Positions 43,555-55,800 of a stretch of DNA of 64,000 bases are shown piece after piece. Made by a program: the position numbers and the translations under genes. Source of the DNA: Berberis thunbergii (taxonomy: Eukaryota > Streptophyta > Magnoliopsida > Ranunculales > Berberidaceae); assembly GCA_003290165.1 (NCBI GenBank), contig QNQO01002085.1, positions 97,460 through 161,459 of the forward strand. Direction: 5' to 3'. The number at the start of each line of letters is the position of its first letter. The first letter of the stretch is position 1. The notes beneath the pieces were generated by a model that was not told the origin of the DNA, made no database searches, and was given only the letters and a program-made list of their open reading frames with translations.

Positions 43555-46333
43555 AGGTTAATTGCACTTTTCCCCTAAAACATTAGCCAATTCAGTTTTG
43601 CCCCCAATTAACATTCATATTGCATTTTTTCCCTCAGACTAACAGTCAACGTGCTTTGACTGTTAAGGCACGTGCTAGATTCAAAAAGGTCATATTTTAC
43701 TGTCCAAAATACCTTTTAATGATCTGAAGGCTGAGATTCAAAGGTTATGCAATTAAAATTGAAGGCCGAGATTCAAACTTCCACTAAGATATTGGGATAA
43801 GTTGCCATCTCCTCCTTCACCACCACCGTCTCCACTTCACCATCAATAACTCTCACCTTTGCTTCTACTACTACATCTACATGTTATTTCACTGTAGATT
43901 CAATATTCAAGCATCAATAAGTTGAAAAACTTGCCAAGTTTTTATGGCAAGCTTGAGTTGTTGCTCATCTACATCATCTGTTAGGTCAGTTTTGTTGCAG
44001 GGGGCAAAGTTACATTCAAATTTATTTTAAGGGGTTAAGTTTTTGTTAGTAATTTATTTTAAAAGGTTAAGTTACTGCTAATTAACAACTCTTAATTGAT
44101 TTTGTTGCAAATCCCATGGTTTCACAAACACAGTCATACAAGTTAATAGGAAGTTTGAAGTAGCCAAGTTTTTTAATATGTTAAAGCACAATGTAAATTC
44201 ATTTGATGTTCATTGGATGTTCTTGCAACAAAGTTTGATGTTATTTCAACAATGTAAATTCATTTTATATTCATTGGATGTTAATAGCACATTGTAATCA
44301 AATGTCCTGACATAACACTTTCAAGCATCAATATGCAACCTAACATAACACTTTCAATAACCTGAATTTACAAACATTCAATAACATTCAATACCTAACA
44401 ACCTAAAGTGCAAAATACTGAATTTACAAGCAACAATAACCAACCTGGATTTACAAACATTCGGTACCTAACAACCTGAAGTGTACCATACAAATAAGCA
44501 TTCAATACCATACCATACCAACAAGCATTTACTACCATTTAACAGAACTTGCAACCAACAAAAGTGTATATTTAGTGTACCATACCAACACAAGTCTTAA
44601 CATAATACAAGTGTATTAGTTAGTGTACCATACGAACACAAGTCTGAGATATCATTTCCATACCAACAAGTATTCAATAACATCATAAAACACATAATGA
44701 CAATGTCAATAAACCAAAAAAAAATGTATTTCACTAACTGTTTTCACCAAAAAGAGAATGTGAATACGCAGGTCATCTCCAGGTCCCCTAGGTCTCCAAC
44801 TGCTTTGTCCTCTTGCAAAATGAGTCACAAACAGAGTGAAACTTCACACCACCACTCGGCATCTCCCCCGTCTCCCCCCTTCCTTTCTGTTGTGATTTCT
44901 CTCTACAAAACAAAAACACCCCCGGCCACGCCGATGACCCCATCCCACTCCTATTCCTCCTCTTTCCCTTTGTTCTTTATGACGGTGGCGACTTCCTGCC
45001 CCTTTCTCGCTCTCTCCAGAGACTTCTTCACAAAACTTTGTTTATCTCTTAGATAGAAATCGAAACATAGAGAGAAATTAATTTGTGTTCACTCACTCAC
45101 ACATTGAATCTAATCAATGGAGTCACTAGTGGGTTAGCATTAAATTTCGCCGACATCGCTACATCAGTTCCCAGTCATTGGCATCATCATTAGCTACTAC
45201 ACTTGAAATCCTTCAAGCTCAGTCAATCTTCTCAGCAACGAATCTCGCATTTGTTTCCATCTCTCAAATGTTCCGCTACACTTACTACTCAATAACACAT
45301 TTCTATTACTCTTTTTAATTGCAGGGGGAGGGTGGGAGGATGAATCACGAGAAGGGGAGAACAGGGGCGGTGACAAGCCAATGAATTTGTATAGGAGAAG
45401 AGATGAGGGGCGGAAGCACAGTGAGGAAGGAAGGAAGGGAGGTTGGCAGTGGTGGTTTCAGAGGGAGAAAAAGTGGTTTGGAGAAGAATAAGAGGTGGTC
45501 TTGTGGTGGGTGGTGGTGAATTGCAAGGGGGAGGGTGTTTTGGCAATGGTGATTCACATGGAAAGAAAGAGGGGAGAGGGTGGGGGAAAATGGTGTTGCT
45601 GGTAGAGGTGAGGGAGTGTTGAAACAATGGGAAAGAAGTAGGAGGCATGGAGGCGGGGAGGAGGACGATGGTGGTGGGAAATTCAATCAGGAGAGAGAGG
45701 AAATATGAAGAGGATAAGGGTTATTGGTGGTGGTCAGAGAAGTTAGGGAAAGTGGTGGATTTTAAAAAATATTAGGGAGGACATGAGTGGTTTGTATATT
45801 TCAACTCCTTGATTGCTTTGAGATTCTAAGAGTGCGAAGTAAACGAGTGAGGAGAAAGAAATCATTCAAGCCATAGCTATAACATACCTTTAGATAACCC
45901 CAATTGAGAGTGTGAGCCCAACTCCTCTGTTCTTCCAATCCACTTGAGATTTTGATCAAAACAGAGACTTGATGACTATTTCACGATGTTTTCACAAATG
46001 GGTATCCTCTAAAGCTCTTGAATTGAAACAAAAAAAAAGGTTTTGAACAATAAAGGTCAATGTTTGAACCGGGAATAAAGGGTTCTCTCACTCTCTCTCT
46101 CATTTGAAACAAAAAAAAAGAAACCAAAGACCTTGTTCTGCGTGATAAGCACGTGAATGACATTTTCGTCATCCAAAATAGGCGGAATGGTGGCATGTGA
46201 GGTGTTTAATAGTCAAGGCACATTTACTATTAGTTTAAGGGAGAAAGTGCAATATGAATGTTAATCAGGAGTAAAGCTGAATTGGCTATATGTTTTAGGG
46301 GGGGGGGGGGAGGGGGGGAGTGCAATTAACATC
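43555..46333. mobile_element. Mutator-like element with TIRs of about 100 bp
   Basis: The left end (GTTAATTGCACTTTTCCCC, then GCCAATTCAGTTTTGCCCCC, AACATTCATATTGCA and ACTAACAGTCAA) is inverted at the right end. ATAATTAT flanks both sides (43547-43554 and 46334-46341), with the next base differing, as expected for an 8-9 bp Mutator duplication. The right TIR contains runs of 13 and 7 G where the left has CCCC. The interior is repetitive (AACCTAACA/CAATACC words at 44330-44660) with P/S-rich open frames on both strands that I do not accept as genes. No MULE transposase was seen. Confidence 0.78.
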
Positions 46334-46341
46334 ATAATTAT

Positions 46342-47764
46342 TTATAAATTTAAGAGTCCATGTATAATTTACAAATAATTAAGGGCTTTATGTTAGGAGC
46401 TTAGGTATAATTTACAATATTTGAAAGGGTGGGTTTTGATCGTAAATCATCTGAATTTGGGAGGTTAAATGGTACATATTTGTAATTTTAATTGACAAAA
46501 ATACCCCTAGCACTATTCACCGCACTATTGTTCTTCTTGTAAATATGATAGAGTTGGGAGGGCATTTAGGACATTCAAAAAATCAGGACAGGCAAACACA
46601 TTCGTTGTTCCTAAGAAGAACTTGCCTTATATAATTTAGTTAGTTTGTCGATGCATTCTACGTGTGCGTAATTTTTGGGTTTTCATTTTTAGAATTCAAT
46701 GATTGATAAGTGTAAATTAAAAAAAAAAAAAAAAAAAGGAAATTGATATGTTCAAATTAAAAATTAGAGAATTTGGAGTGATTTTTAATAAAATTAAAAA
46801 TGATTTATAAGTTTTAAAAAATTGTACAACACAATAGTATTTTATGAAATTATTAAGTCACTCGCACACACCTGCAATGCAATTTGTAAATTTGAAAAAA
46901 TAAAAATATATGAAACAAATATTAAAAAAGGATATATAGAAAAAAAATTCTATAATAATTTGCAAAAATTAGAGTCTAGGCCCAATAGTTATCTTTAAGG
47001 GTATATTTGGTTTTACCTAATTTGAAGGCATATTCGTAAATGACTAAATTAAAACCCAACAGATTTTGTCTTTTTGTAGGTTATATTGGAAAATGTAGAC
47101 TTTGGCAGGGGCATGATTCGAATAAGAAATAAGATTGAAGACACTGATTACTGTTCATTTGAGTGAAGGATCGTTATAGAGGTAGAGATTTAATGAGGTG
47201 CAATTTCGGATTTCTAAAATTGATCATTAAAGTTATGTTCACACTTTATTCTTAAGAAATCCTTAACATATTTTTATTAATAAATTGAATTTATTATATA
47301 CAAAAAAAAATAGTTTATCATTTTATGAGGGCCATTTTCAGAAATTAAAAAGTTGGACATGACGGACATAAGCACAATTCTATTGTTTACGCAATAGTAA
47401 AACTCAATTTTCATTATATTGTGCTGATTCAGATTTTTGTTACAGTGTATACAACCAAATAATTTATCACTTTATGAGGGGCATTTTCAAAAATTGAAAT
47501 ATTAACATACAAAGTCGCAAAACATTGTGGACTTATTTGTGTTTTTACCATTATGTCTCAATTACTATGAGTTATAGATCTATAGTGGGTAAGGAGACAT
47601 CTATTTTAGGTAAGGAGAACAAATAAGACAAATAGAAGATTATAGAGTGTTAAAAATGAATATTCGTTACAATAAAATTTGTAATGATCATTCCCATTAC
47701 ACCATTTTTATGCCAAATCAAAGACATGAATGGCTTAAACCATTCCCATTTTATTAACTAAATA
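46342..47764. other. AT-rich intergenic stretch, no gene seen
   Basis: No coding frame of interest. It has a poly-A run at 46720-46737, the motif TTCTACGTGTGCG near 46655, and two copies of a TTTATCANTTTATGAGGG plus CATTTTCA word at about 47313 and 47463. Confidence 0.55.
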
Positions 47765-47777
47765 TAGGTGTTAGATT

Positions 47778-50700
47778 ATATGGTGTCCCCCGCTATAAGT
47801 GACGCGCTGCACCTACGCTCGAGTGTAGTGACAAATGAGCAAGGCGCGCTGCAGCGGCCCCCGGCTGTAGTGTTAAATATGAAAGGGTTCTCGCACCATT
47901 CTGGACAGGGGCGAGTAAAGAAGCTAGTCCAGGTTAGAGCTAGAGATAGAATGATTAGATTAGCCTCTTGGAACATAGGAACCTTGACGGGAAAGACAAT
48001 AGAATTAGTGGATGTTCTGCATAGGAGGAAAGTAAACATAGTTTGTCTTCAAGAGACAAAATGGAAGGGGAACAATGCTAAAGATTTAGGAGGAGGGTTC
48101 AAACTCTTCTATTCTGGTAAAGATGGAATTAGGAACGGGGTGGGAATAGTGGTAGATAAAGTTTTTAAGGATGTAGTAGTCGACGTTAGGAGGTTTGGGG
48201 CTAGAATCATAAGTATTAAATTAGCTTTATAACTAGAGATAATGCATGTTATTAGTGCGTACGCACCCCAAGTGGGTTTGGACGAGGAGACTAAAAAGGA
48301 TTTTTGGGACTATTTAGAAGAGTTAGTTCTTGGAATTTCCTCTTTTCGATAGGGTTTTTCTAGACGGGAATTTGAATGGCCATGTCGGTAAGGATATAGT
48401 TGGGTATGAGAGGGTACATGGAGGTCAAGGCTTTGGAGATCGAAACACTGCGGATATTTCTATTCTAGATTTTGCGTTAGCTTAGGATTTTGGGATCGTA
48501 AATATTTTTTATAAGAAAATGGAAGATCACTTGGTGACCTTTGCGAGTGGGCGTAATAGAAGTCAAATTGATTATTTTCTTGTGTAGAGACACGATTTAG
48601 GTAGGTGTAAAAATTGTAAGGTTATACTAGGGGAGTGTCTGACAGACCAACATAGGGTGTTAGTTTTCAATTTTTGTCTTAAGAGTAGGAGTCGCATTGC
48701 TATAGAACAGGTTAGACTGAGAATTAAGTGGTGGACCTTACAGGGAGATGTGTGCCAAAAATTTAGAAATTAGATTTTGGGTGGTCAGTCAGTTTCAGAG
48801 GGTTGGGAGAATCTAGAACCAAAGGATATGACTAGTAGCGCAGATCTTTTTGAACATTTGGCAAACCGAATAAGAAGATGTGCGAAGGAAGAATTACGAA
48901 ATGCCAAAAAATGAGGTTTATATGGTAAGGAGACATGGTGGTGGAACGCTAATGTGCAACAAACCATTGCGGAAAAGAAAATATGCTTTAAGGTGTGGCA
49001 AAAAGATAGGTGCCTAGAGTCTTATGAGCTTTATAAGCAGGCTAAGAAGTTGAGTAGTAGAGCAGTAGGGGAAGCTAAGAAGAGAGTGTATGATGCTCTT
49101 TATAATATGCTAGATACGAAGGAATAAGAGAAATATATTTTCAAGATAGCTAAAGCTAGAGAACGAAAAACTAGGGACTTGAGTCATGTTAAGTGTGTTA
49201 AGCATGAGGATGAAAGAGTTTTAATACAGGATAAAACTATTTTAGATAGATGGAAGGATTACTTTTGGAACCTACTTAATGGAACACATGTAGGGGAGTT
49301 TAACTTGGAGGGGTATACTTCACAGGAAGGGAGAGATCGTGTGTGCCATCGCAGAGTTAGTGCCACAGAAGTGAGAGAAGCTTTAAAAATAATGAAGACA
49401 GGGAAGGCCGTTGGACCGGATGATATACCAATTGAAGCATGGAAATGTCTGGGAGAAGTTGGGATTCAATGGCTAACTAAGCTCTTTAATAAGATTTTGG
49501 AAACTAGAAAAATGTCAGATTCATGGAGGCATAACATTGTGATACCAATTTATAAGAACAAAGAGGATATCCAAAATTGCTCGAACTATAGAGGGATAAA
49601 GTTTATGAGTCATGCGATGAAACTTTGGGAGAGGGTTACGGAACGAAGACTTAGGAGTTTAACCACGGTTTCGGAGAATCAATTTGGATTTATGCCGGGT
49701 AGGACTACTACAGAGGCCATCTTCCTACTTAGGCAAACTATAGAAAAATATTGAGAGGCACGTAAGAGTTTGCATATGGTTTTTATTGATCTGGAGAAAG
49801 CATATGATAGGGTCCCTAGGGAGTTAATTTTGTGGGTGCTTGAAAGGAAGAAAGTGTCTCAATGTTATGTCGATATCATTAAGGATATGTATGAAGGGGA
49901 TGTAACAAGTAATCGCTCAGTATGTAGGATGTTCAGTGAATTTTCAGTGTCAGTAGGACTATATCAAGGGCCGGTGTTAAGTCCATATCTCTTTGCTTTG
50001 GTCATCGATGAGTTGACGAGACATATGCAAGAAGATGTACCTTGGTGCATGTTATTTGCAGATGATATTGTCTTAGTGGGTGAGACTAGTGCATGTTTAG
50101 GTCAGAAATTAGTTAAGTGGCGGAAGACTTTAGAGAGTAAAAGGTTTTAGAATTAGTTGTTCGAAGACGAAGTATCTAGTGTGTAACTTTGGTTGTGAAC
50201 CAAGAGGGAGAAATAATGCAATTGAAATCAAAGGTGTAGAGGTCCCAGAGTGTGAGGCTTTTCGATATCTAGGATCTATAATTCAAAATAATTGGCCTAT
50301 TGGAGAAGATGTAGACCATTGGATTAAAGCTGGCTGGTTGAAATGAATAATGGTGTCATGAGTATTATGTGATAGAAGGATGCCTGCAAGGCTAAAAGGG
50401 ATATGCTATAAGACAATTGTTCAACCAGCCATGCTATACGGTTCAGAATGTTGGGCTAATACGAGACAACATACACATAGGACGACAGTAGCAGAAATGT
50501 GTTTGTTAAGGTGGATGTGTGGTAAAACTCGTAGGGATAAATTAGAAATGAAAGAATTAAGAGATACTTAGGTGTAACGCCATAGACGACAAAATTAGAG
50601 AAAAACATTTAACTTGGTTTGGTCATGTGCGAAAGAGACTAAGCACGACGTCAATTAGAAAATTTTTAGATTGACAAGTTAATGGAGGGTGTAGACGGAG

Positions 50701-50853
50701 GGGACGACCGTTGAAAACTTGGATGAAGGCGGTGAATGAAGATATCATTGAGCTTGGATTAGACGAGGATGTGAGAAGATCGCATTGCTTTGATAACCAA
50801 AATTTATGTAGCCGACCCCGAAAATATCGAAAATGGACTTTGATGATGATGAT
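47778..50853 (+). mobile_element. RTE-type LINE, near full length
   Basis: A 13-bp target duplication TAGGTGTTAGATT flanks it (47765-47777 and 50854-50866). The 3' end is a short (GAT)n tail, TTTGATGATGATGAT, as in RTE-clade LINEs, with no poly-A. An apurinic endonuclease domain is followed by a reverse transcriptase in one orientation. Length of about 3.1 kb fits RTE elements. Premature stops make it inactive. Confidence 0.93.
47780..50850 (+). pseudogene. RTE LINE endonuclease-reverse transcriptase ORF, broken
   Basis: The endonuclease starts at 47768-48232, with IRLASWNIGTLTGK and VNIVCLQETKW (the catalytic Glu is visible), and continues in broken frames to about 48700 (HVGKDIVGYERVHG, RNRSQIDYFLV). 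The RT is open at 49179-49754 (GKAVGPDDIPIEAWK, NCSNYRGIKFMSHAMKLWE, FGFMPGRTTTEAIFL) and at 49770-50150 (FIDLEKAYDRVPRE, YQGPVLSPYLFALVIDEL and the catalytic LFADDIVLVGE). The C-terminal part reads EAFRYLGSIIQ and YGSECWA. The enzyme would nick target DNA and copy its own RNA. At least five in-frame stops break it. Confidence 0.93.
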
Positions 50854-50909
50854 TAGGTGTTAGATTGGCATTGCAGACCATATCTAAATACCGAGAGAGG
50901 CTAACTGGC

Positions 50910-50959
50910 GAGGAAACCAGCGAGGGAAGACCCTCCATCCCTCCCTCGCTGGTTTCCTC
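50910..50959. repeat. Perfect 18-bp inverted repeat (hairpin)
   Basis: GAGGAAACCAGCGAGGGA at 50910-50927 is exactly complementary to 50942-50959, with a 14-base loop. It lies 44 bases beyond the LINE target duplication. No T run follows and no gene ends nearby, so a terminator role is not suggested. Confidence 0.9.
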
Positions 50960-50997
50960 AACAATTAGAAATTTCTGCTACATACCCATTCTAAAAT

Positions 50998-51202
50998 TCG
51001 GGGACTCCTGCGTAGGAAGCACAGGAGGAGGTCCTGTGCACAGATTTGAGCCGTTAGATCAGATCCAACGACTCAGATCGATGAATTTCAAAAAAATAGA
51101 TTTAAATAAAAATTTAAAATCCATCAATCTTAGCCATTGAATCAGATTCGATGGCTCAAATCTGTGCAGAGGATGTGCTTCCTGCGCAAAGCCCCCGGAT
51201 CC
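50998..51202. mobile_element. Fold-back MITE with exact 8-bp target duplication
   Basis: TCTAAAAT flanks both ends (50990-50997 and 51203-51210). The left half (GGGGACTCCTGCGTAGGAAG, then TGCACAGATTTGAGCC) is inverted in the right half (GGCTCAAATCTGTGCA, then CTTCCTGCGCAAAGCCCCC), and a GATTTAAAT-like centre joins them. Ends and core words (CCAACGACTCA) resemble the element at 12489-12706. The 8-bp duplication fits a Mutator- or hAT-derived MITE. Confidence 0.83.
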
Positions 51203-51210
51203 TCTAAAAT

Positions 51211-52812
51211 AGTAATTTAATTGTTTAATAAGACACCAAAAAAAACAAGAAGGGTGGAAACTTGGAAAGCAGTCCATGTGAACATACAAGACCCCCTTTC
51301 ACTTTAAGTCTGAGATAGACAGCGATTGGACACACGTGCGGTGGGGACGGACCATTGGGACGTGCACCAAACCATACTCTCTCTCTCTGCTTCTGCTCTC
51401 TGAATCTCTCTCTACACATTCTCTCAAATCCAAACTGTCTCCAACTCTCTCAGGTCTGCTTTTAACCCAAAAAAATAAAAACTCTCACGTCAGCCCTTTG
51501 GACTATTTACCTCCAAGATAAGTTTTTTGTGGGTCCCCATCAAGCAGTCACATGCACTTAGAATCATATCGTTGAATCCGGGTCGGGTAGTAGGCCCAAA
51601 GCCCATTGATGATGATGATTAGTGATTACAGTGGTTATTTACCTAACCCTTTAATTACTTTGTCATGATGTATTAAACCGTCTTCTAATCTGTGTTGTAC
51701 ATGTGTCTTGATAATCTCAATAGCAGATCTAAGTGAGCTTCATTGCCTACCTAATCTAGCGAAGCTCAGAAAACACTATGCTCACTTTGGCAGAATCCAG
51801 AATGTAGAACCCAAATTGCAAGAATATTAAGTCCATACTTCGCATGGTCAAGCCCAATACCCGTAAGACCTAATCAGACTAGAATTTGAAAGATCAACCT
51901 AGGACGGACAAGGCCAACAATACATTAACCCCAACTGTGAAACAAAATATTGGAGTATAAATCGTATATGAAAACTCCCTTGCATGAACAACTTTCCTAC
52001 ATGAATGACTCCTAACGAGAAAATGATCTCCAGCAAAATATATTTTCCTAAACTACAAAATTCAATTTACAATTTTAAGCTTTTCTCAAACCTCATTTGA
52101 CCGCAACATTGATAGTCTTTGATTTCACATTCAAGATCAAGGATTCCTCTACATCACCTTGCAACCCTGAGTTTTCCCGTCAGATATTTCTTTGTCAAAG
52201 TTTGTACTTTAAGAATGTTTCCACGTGCAGGCATACATTAATAATGTTCCCACAAGCGTGCACTATATGTTCTTAATACTTTAATTAACTTGATGATGAC
52301 GTATACTTTGGTAATCAGTCATTTCCCCTTACTTGTCTGAGGCAATATGAATTTAACAGTTCCTTGAGCACCACAATAATAGCACCAAAGCTACTTTTAA
52401 CTTTCATTATGTCGGGCTTTATAAGATTAAGTGGGGTCTTAAACTAGAATGGCATGTAAATGGGACTAATCTATCGGTAGTGATAATGTTTCTTTCGGCC
52501 TAAAGTTACCAGCATCATTTACCTTTTACTCACCTTTCTCCCAAGTCGTCTGGAATGTAAATCAACATTAGACTAACATCTGAATGTGGTTATTTACTCC
52601 AAAAGATTAAGCAGTGAAGCTGTCAGAGCCGATGGTGGGTGTAAACTTAGCAAAAGAAGACCAGCATTCCACAGTATAGCAAATTTAATAAAATATAAAC
52701 TTTTATTCGTTACTATTGTACAGAACTATTGAAATTTCAAAAAGCTTTTACTCACATTTCATTAACCACTGCTTTTCTTTTCTATTTTTTTTTTCTCCTT
52801 TTTAACACCTCG
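51211..52812. other. Intergenic region downstream of the P450 gene
   Basis: No recognisable gene. A CT-rich tract lies at 51370-51440 and a (GAT)4 word near 51610. The last 100-150 bases before 52813 should contain the P450 3' untranslated region, which reads leftward; A/T-rich runs around 52700-52800 could supply its polyadenylation signal. Confidence 0.45.
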
Positions 52813-55800
52813 TCACTGACATGTAGTCTTTTGCCTGGGTAAGACATTGATGGGGTAGCGCTTTAGAGTTCTTGTGGTGGGAAAGAAAACCAGCTTATCT
52901 TCTTCCGCCGGAGCCCCAACTGTTTATCACAACAAAAATATTTTTTACCCAATTGGCAAATCATCTTCTTCCAAGAAACAGAGCCGCATGAATTAACATA
53001 CCTGATTTTAGTGACAAAATGATGAAGGAAGACAGAGAGTTCTACTCTGGCAAGCTCATATCCTGGGCAGAGCCGCGGCCCCCCTCCGAATGGTGTGAAC
53101 ACGTTCCCTTGGCTTGATGATGGAGTTGCATTGTCCTAGAACAGCACATACATTTAAATCAATCATCAATCATTTTACATAACAAACAAATTAGAGAGGG
53201 ATGACAATGGGGTCGGTTATGGCTTTTAGTATTTTACAAAATTTAAATAGACACCAGCACAATATAATGTAGATGGCAATCCCGAACCAACACAGAGCCA
53301 GAGATGATACAGACCTGCCATCTCCAGGGATTAAAGGTGCGAGCTTCCTTGTAGTAGTTTGGATCAAGATGCACGGCCCTGAAAGATGAGAACACCTTCC
53401 AACCCTTTGGAATAGTGAACCCTGCCCATTTATATCAACTCAGTTACCATGCTAATATAGACGCTTACAGTAATACCAAGATGAGGATTGACACTCATCC
53501 AATATACAAGCAAATGAATGTCTTGCACCATATAATAAAATTTGTGTTAACTATACCTTCGAAAATAAACTCAAATATTAAATCATAGTCAGAACAATCC
53601 AGACTAATTATTAAGATCATATATTTTGCTACACTTCTAAATCATTTGGATGAAAAATGCATTCAAAAGTTCTAGTAATTTTTTTTTACACATTTCCCTT
53701 AATATCATTCATCTGCAATGAAATCTACAATATTATTTACGGTATGGCTGACCTTTGATATTTACATCAGTTGTTGCTCGCCTAAACACACCACTTATGA
53801 TGTTAGCTACTCGCAATGTCTCGTTGATTACCTGTAGAAAGATATAAAAACAACAATCAATCAACTTCTTAAAAGATTACGCATTAATCATGATAGATAG
53901 TATGTACTTGATTCCTTTTAATTATGTCTTACACATTGTGTGAAAGGCATGGACTTGTAATCACTCCATTCCAGGGCCTGAGTGTCTCCCTTTCTTGATC
54001 TGATATCATCATGTTCTTGCTGCAAAACAAACGCCCTGTTTGTTAACACATTATTGAATCACCAAATAAAACCTGTCATTTACTTTTGGTACATAACTTC
54101 ATGAATATTTGACTTGATATTATTTAACATCCAAAGTGCTTATCTATCTGGAAAACCAACAATGTCTTCTCAGAGTCTCATGTGATGAGATTTTTTTTAC
54201 TGATGGTTATTTGGTTCCCGATATAACCCTGAAGTAAAATTACAGTATATATTTTTATTTTTTCAAAATGCTTGCAACATACTACCATGGTGCTTCCATG
54301 TGACTTGTGACTGATCTATTCCTTTCGTTAAAGATATTTATTATAAGAAAAAGGCTACCTTCCACATTATTGAGTTGTGGTGGAAACATATGGGTCGAAC
54401 TTCATTTCGGTATGGATGATCATGTTTGAGTTTCATTAAAGTAAAATTTTAAATGTCCAAGTCAATATGCTTGCCTACACGCATACCATACACTGTTTTG
54501 TTTCATTGCCCCAACAGGCTGTGAAAATAATTTTTTACTTAACAGTTTCATACAGTTCCTGATTTGTTTTAGTGAATAACATAATATAACTTCATAATCT
54601 CGCCAAATTAAGATAAGAGGCTATTCTTAAATGTTTATAATTTAATTACTAGTTCATATCAATCTCAATGAGACAAATGTGTTTCTGTTATTAAAGCTTC
54701 ATGATATTTGACTTAGTGGATTTTCGTTATTCATATGATTTAAACCTCAAAAAGTGATTATCCACCTATTAAACCAACATAGTCCTCATGTAGTCATGTG
54801 ATGGGATTTTTCTTAATATATTCCTGCGGTAGGATAAAGCAGTATGATTTGTTTATTTATGTATCGTTTAATATGTTTGTAATGCGCTTGCATGTGGCAT
54901 ATGAACCTATCTAATACTACCTAAAATCACCTAGGTGTTTTGTATGTACGAACTAATGAACATTTTTAAGAGTAATTGCTAAGTTAGACTCTAATAGTTT
55001 TAGCTGATAGAGAAGGTTAATATATCAAGTAGTTTTGGTGGACACTGAGAGGTGTCATACAAAGTACAGAAATCAGAGGAAATACTAATCTTAGTCAGCA
55101 TTACACATGACTATACCTTAACCTAATACCATGATCTCCCAAGATTGAGTTCCAATACTGATAAGATGTTATTGTCATCCACTAGTCTTCTTGTGCCCAT
55201 AGTGCATGTGTTAATAATGTTCATGTTTATGATTTATGGACTTGAATGATTCAACAAAATCAGCAGCAATTGATTTGAAACCTACCACATTTTAAAAGAT
55301 ACTACAAGTTCAATTTAAGTGTGCCCCATTTGCATATAACCACACCTATATCTGTACAATAGGTCCCCCTTTTAATGATATAAGCATCAAATACACCAGC
55401 GTCCAGTAGACCAGAACAGCACGCAAAGGATCTGTTATTTCAGACCCCCCTTAAATTTCACTCTTTCTGTAGTAGCTCTGAACTCTTAAATTTTCAACTG
55501 GGTCCCTCACTATCAATGGACGGTGCATGATAAAAGTGGTACTATAGCTTTGATGATTAATGCAGTAGGGAGGGTGGACAAATTCACTCTAGAGTCTAGA
55601 CAGGATTGGCAAATTCAGAAGAATTTTGACAGTTTGACTACAGTGTATGTCTAGTCTATATTTCTGATTTAAGCTTTTGACCAAACTGATCACATTTCTC
55701 AACGAACCCAGACAGACTCTGTATCCCTCTGCTGCAAAATCCCATCCTTTTTTTTTTTTCACTTCTTTAGATTACCAATTTACCCATTTTGTGTCATAAA

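Noticed and set aside
44697..45056. 119-codon + strand open frame in the Mutator-like element
   Set aside because: Compositionally biased Ser/Pro-rich text with no family resemblance; a captured gene cannot be supported.
45289..45686. Pro/Ser-rich open frames of 113-119 codons on the minus strand
   Set aside because: Two overlapping frames stay open because of biased purine composition in the Mutator-like interior; no protein motif.
50910..50959. Hairpin as a transcription terminator
   Set aside because: This is plant nuclear DNA, with no U-tract and no gene ending there.
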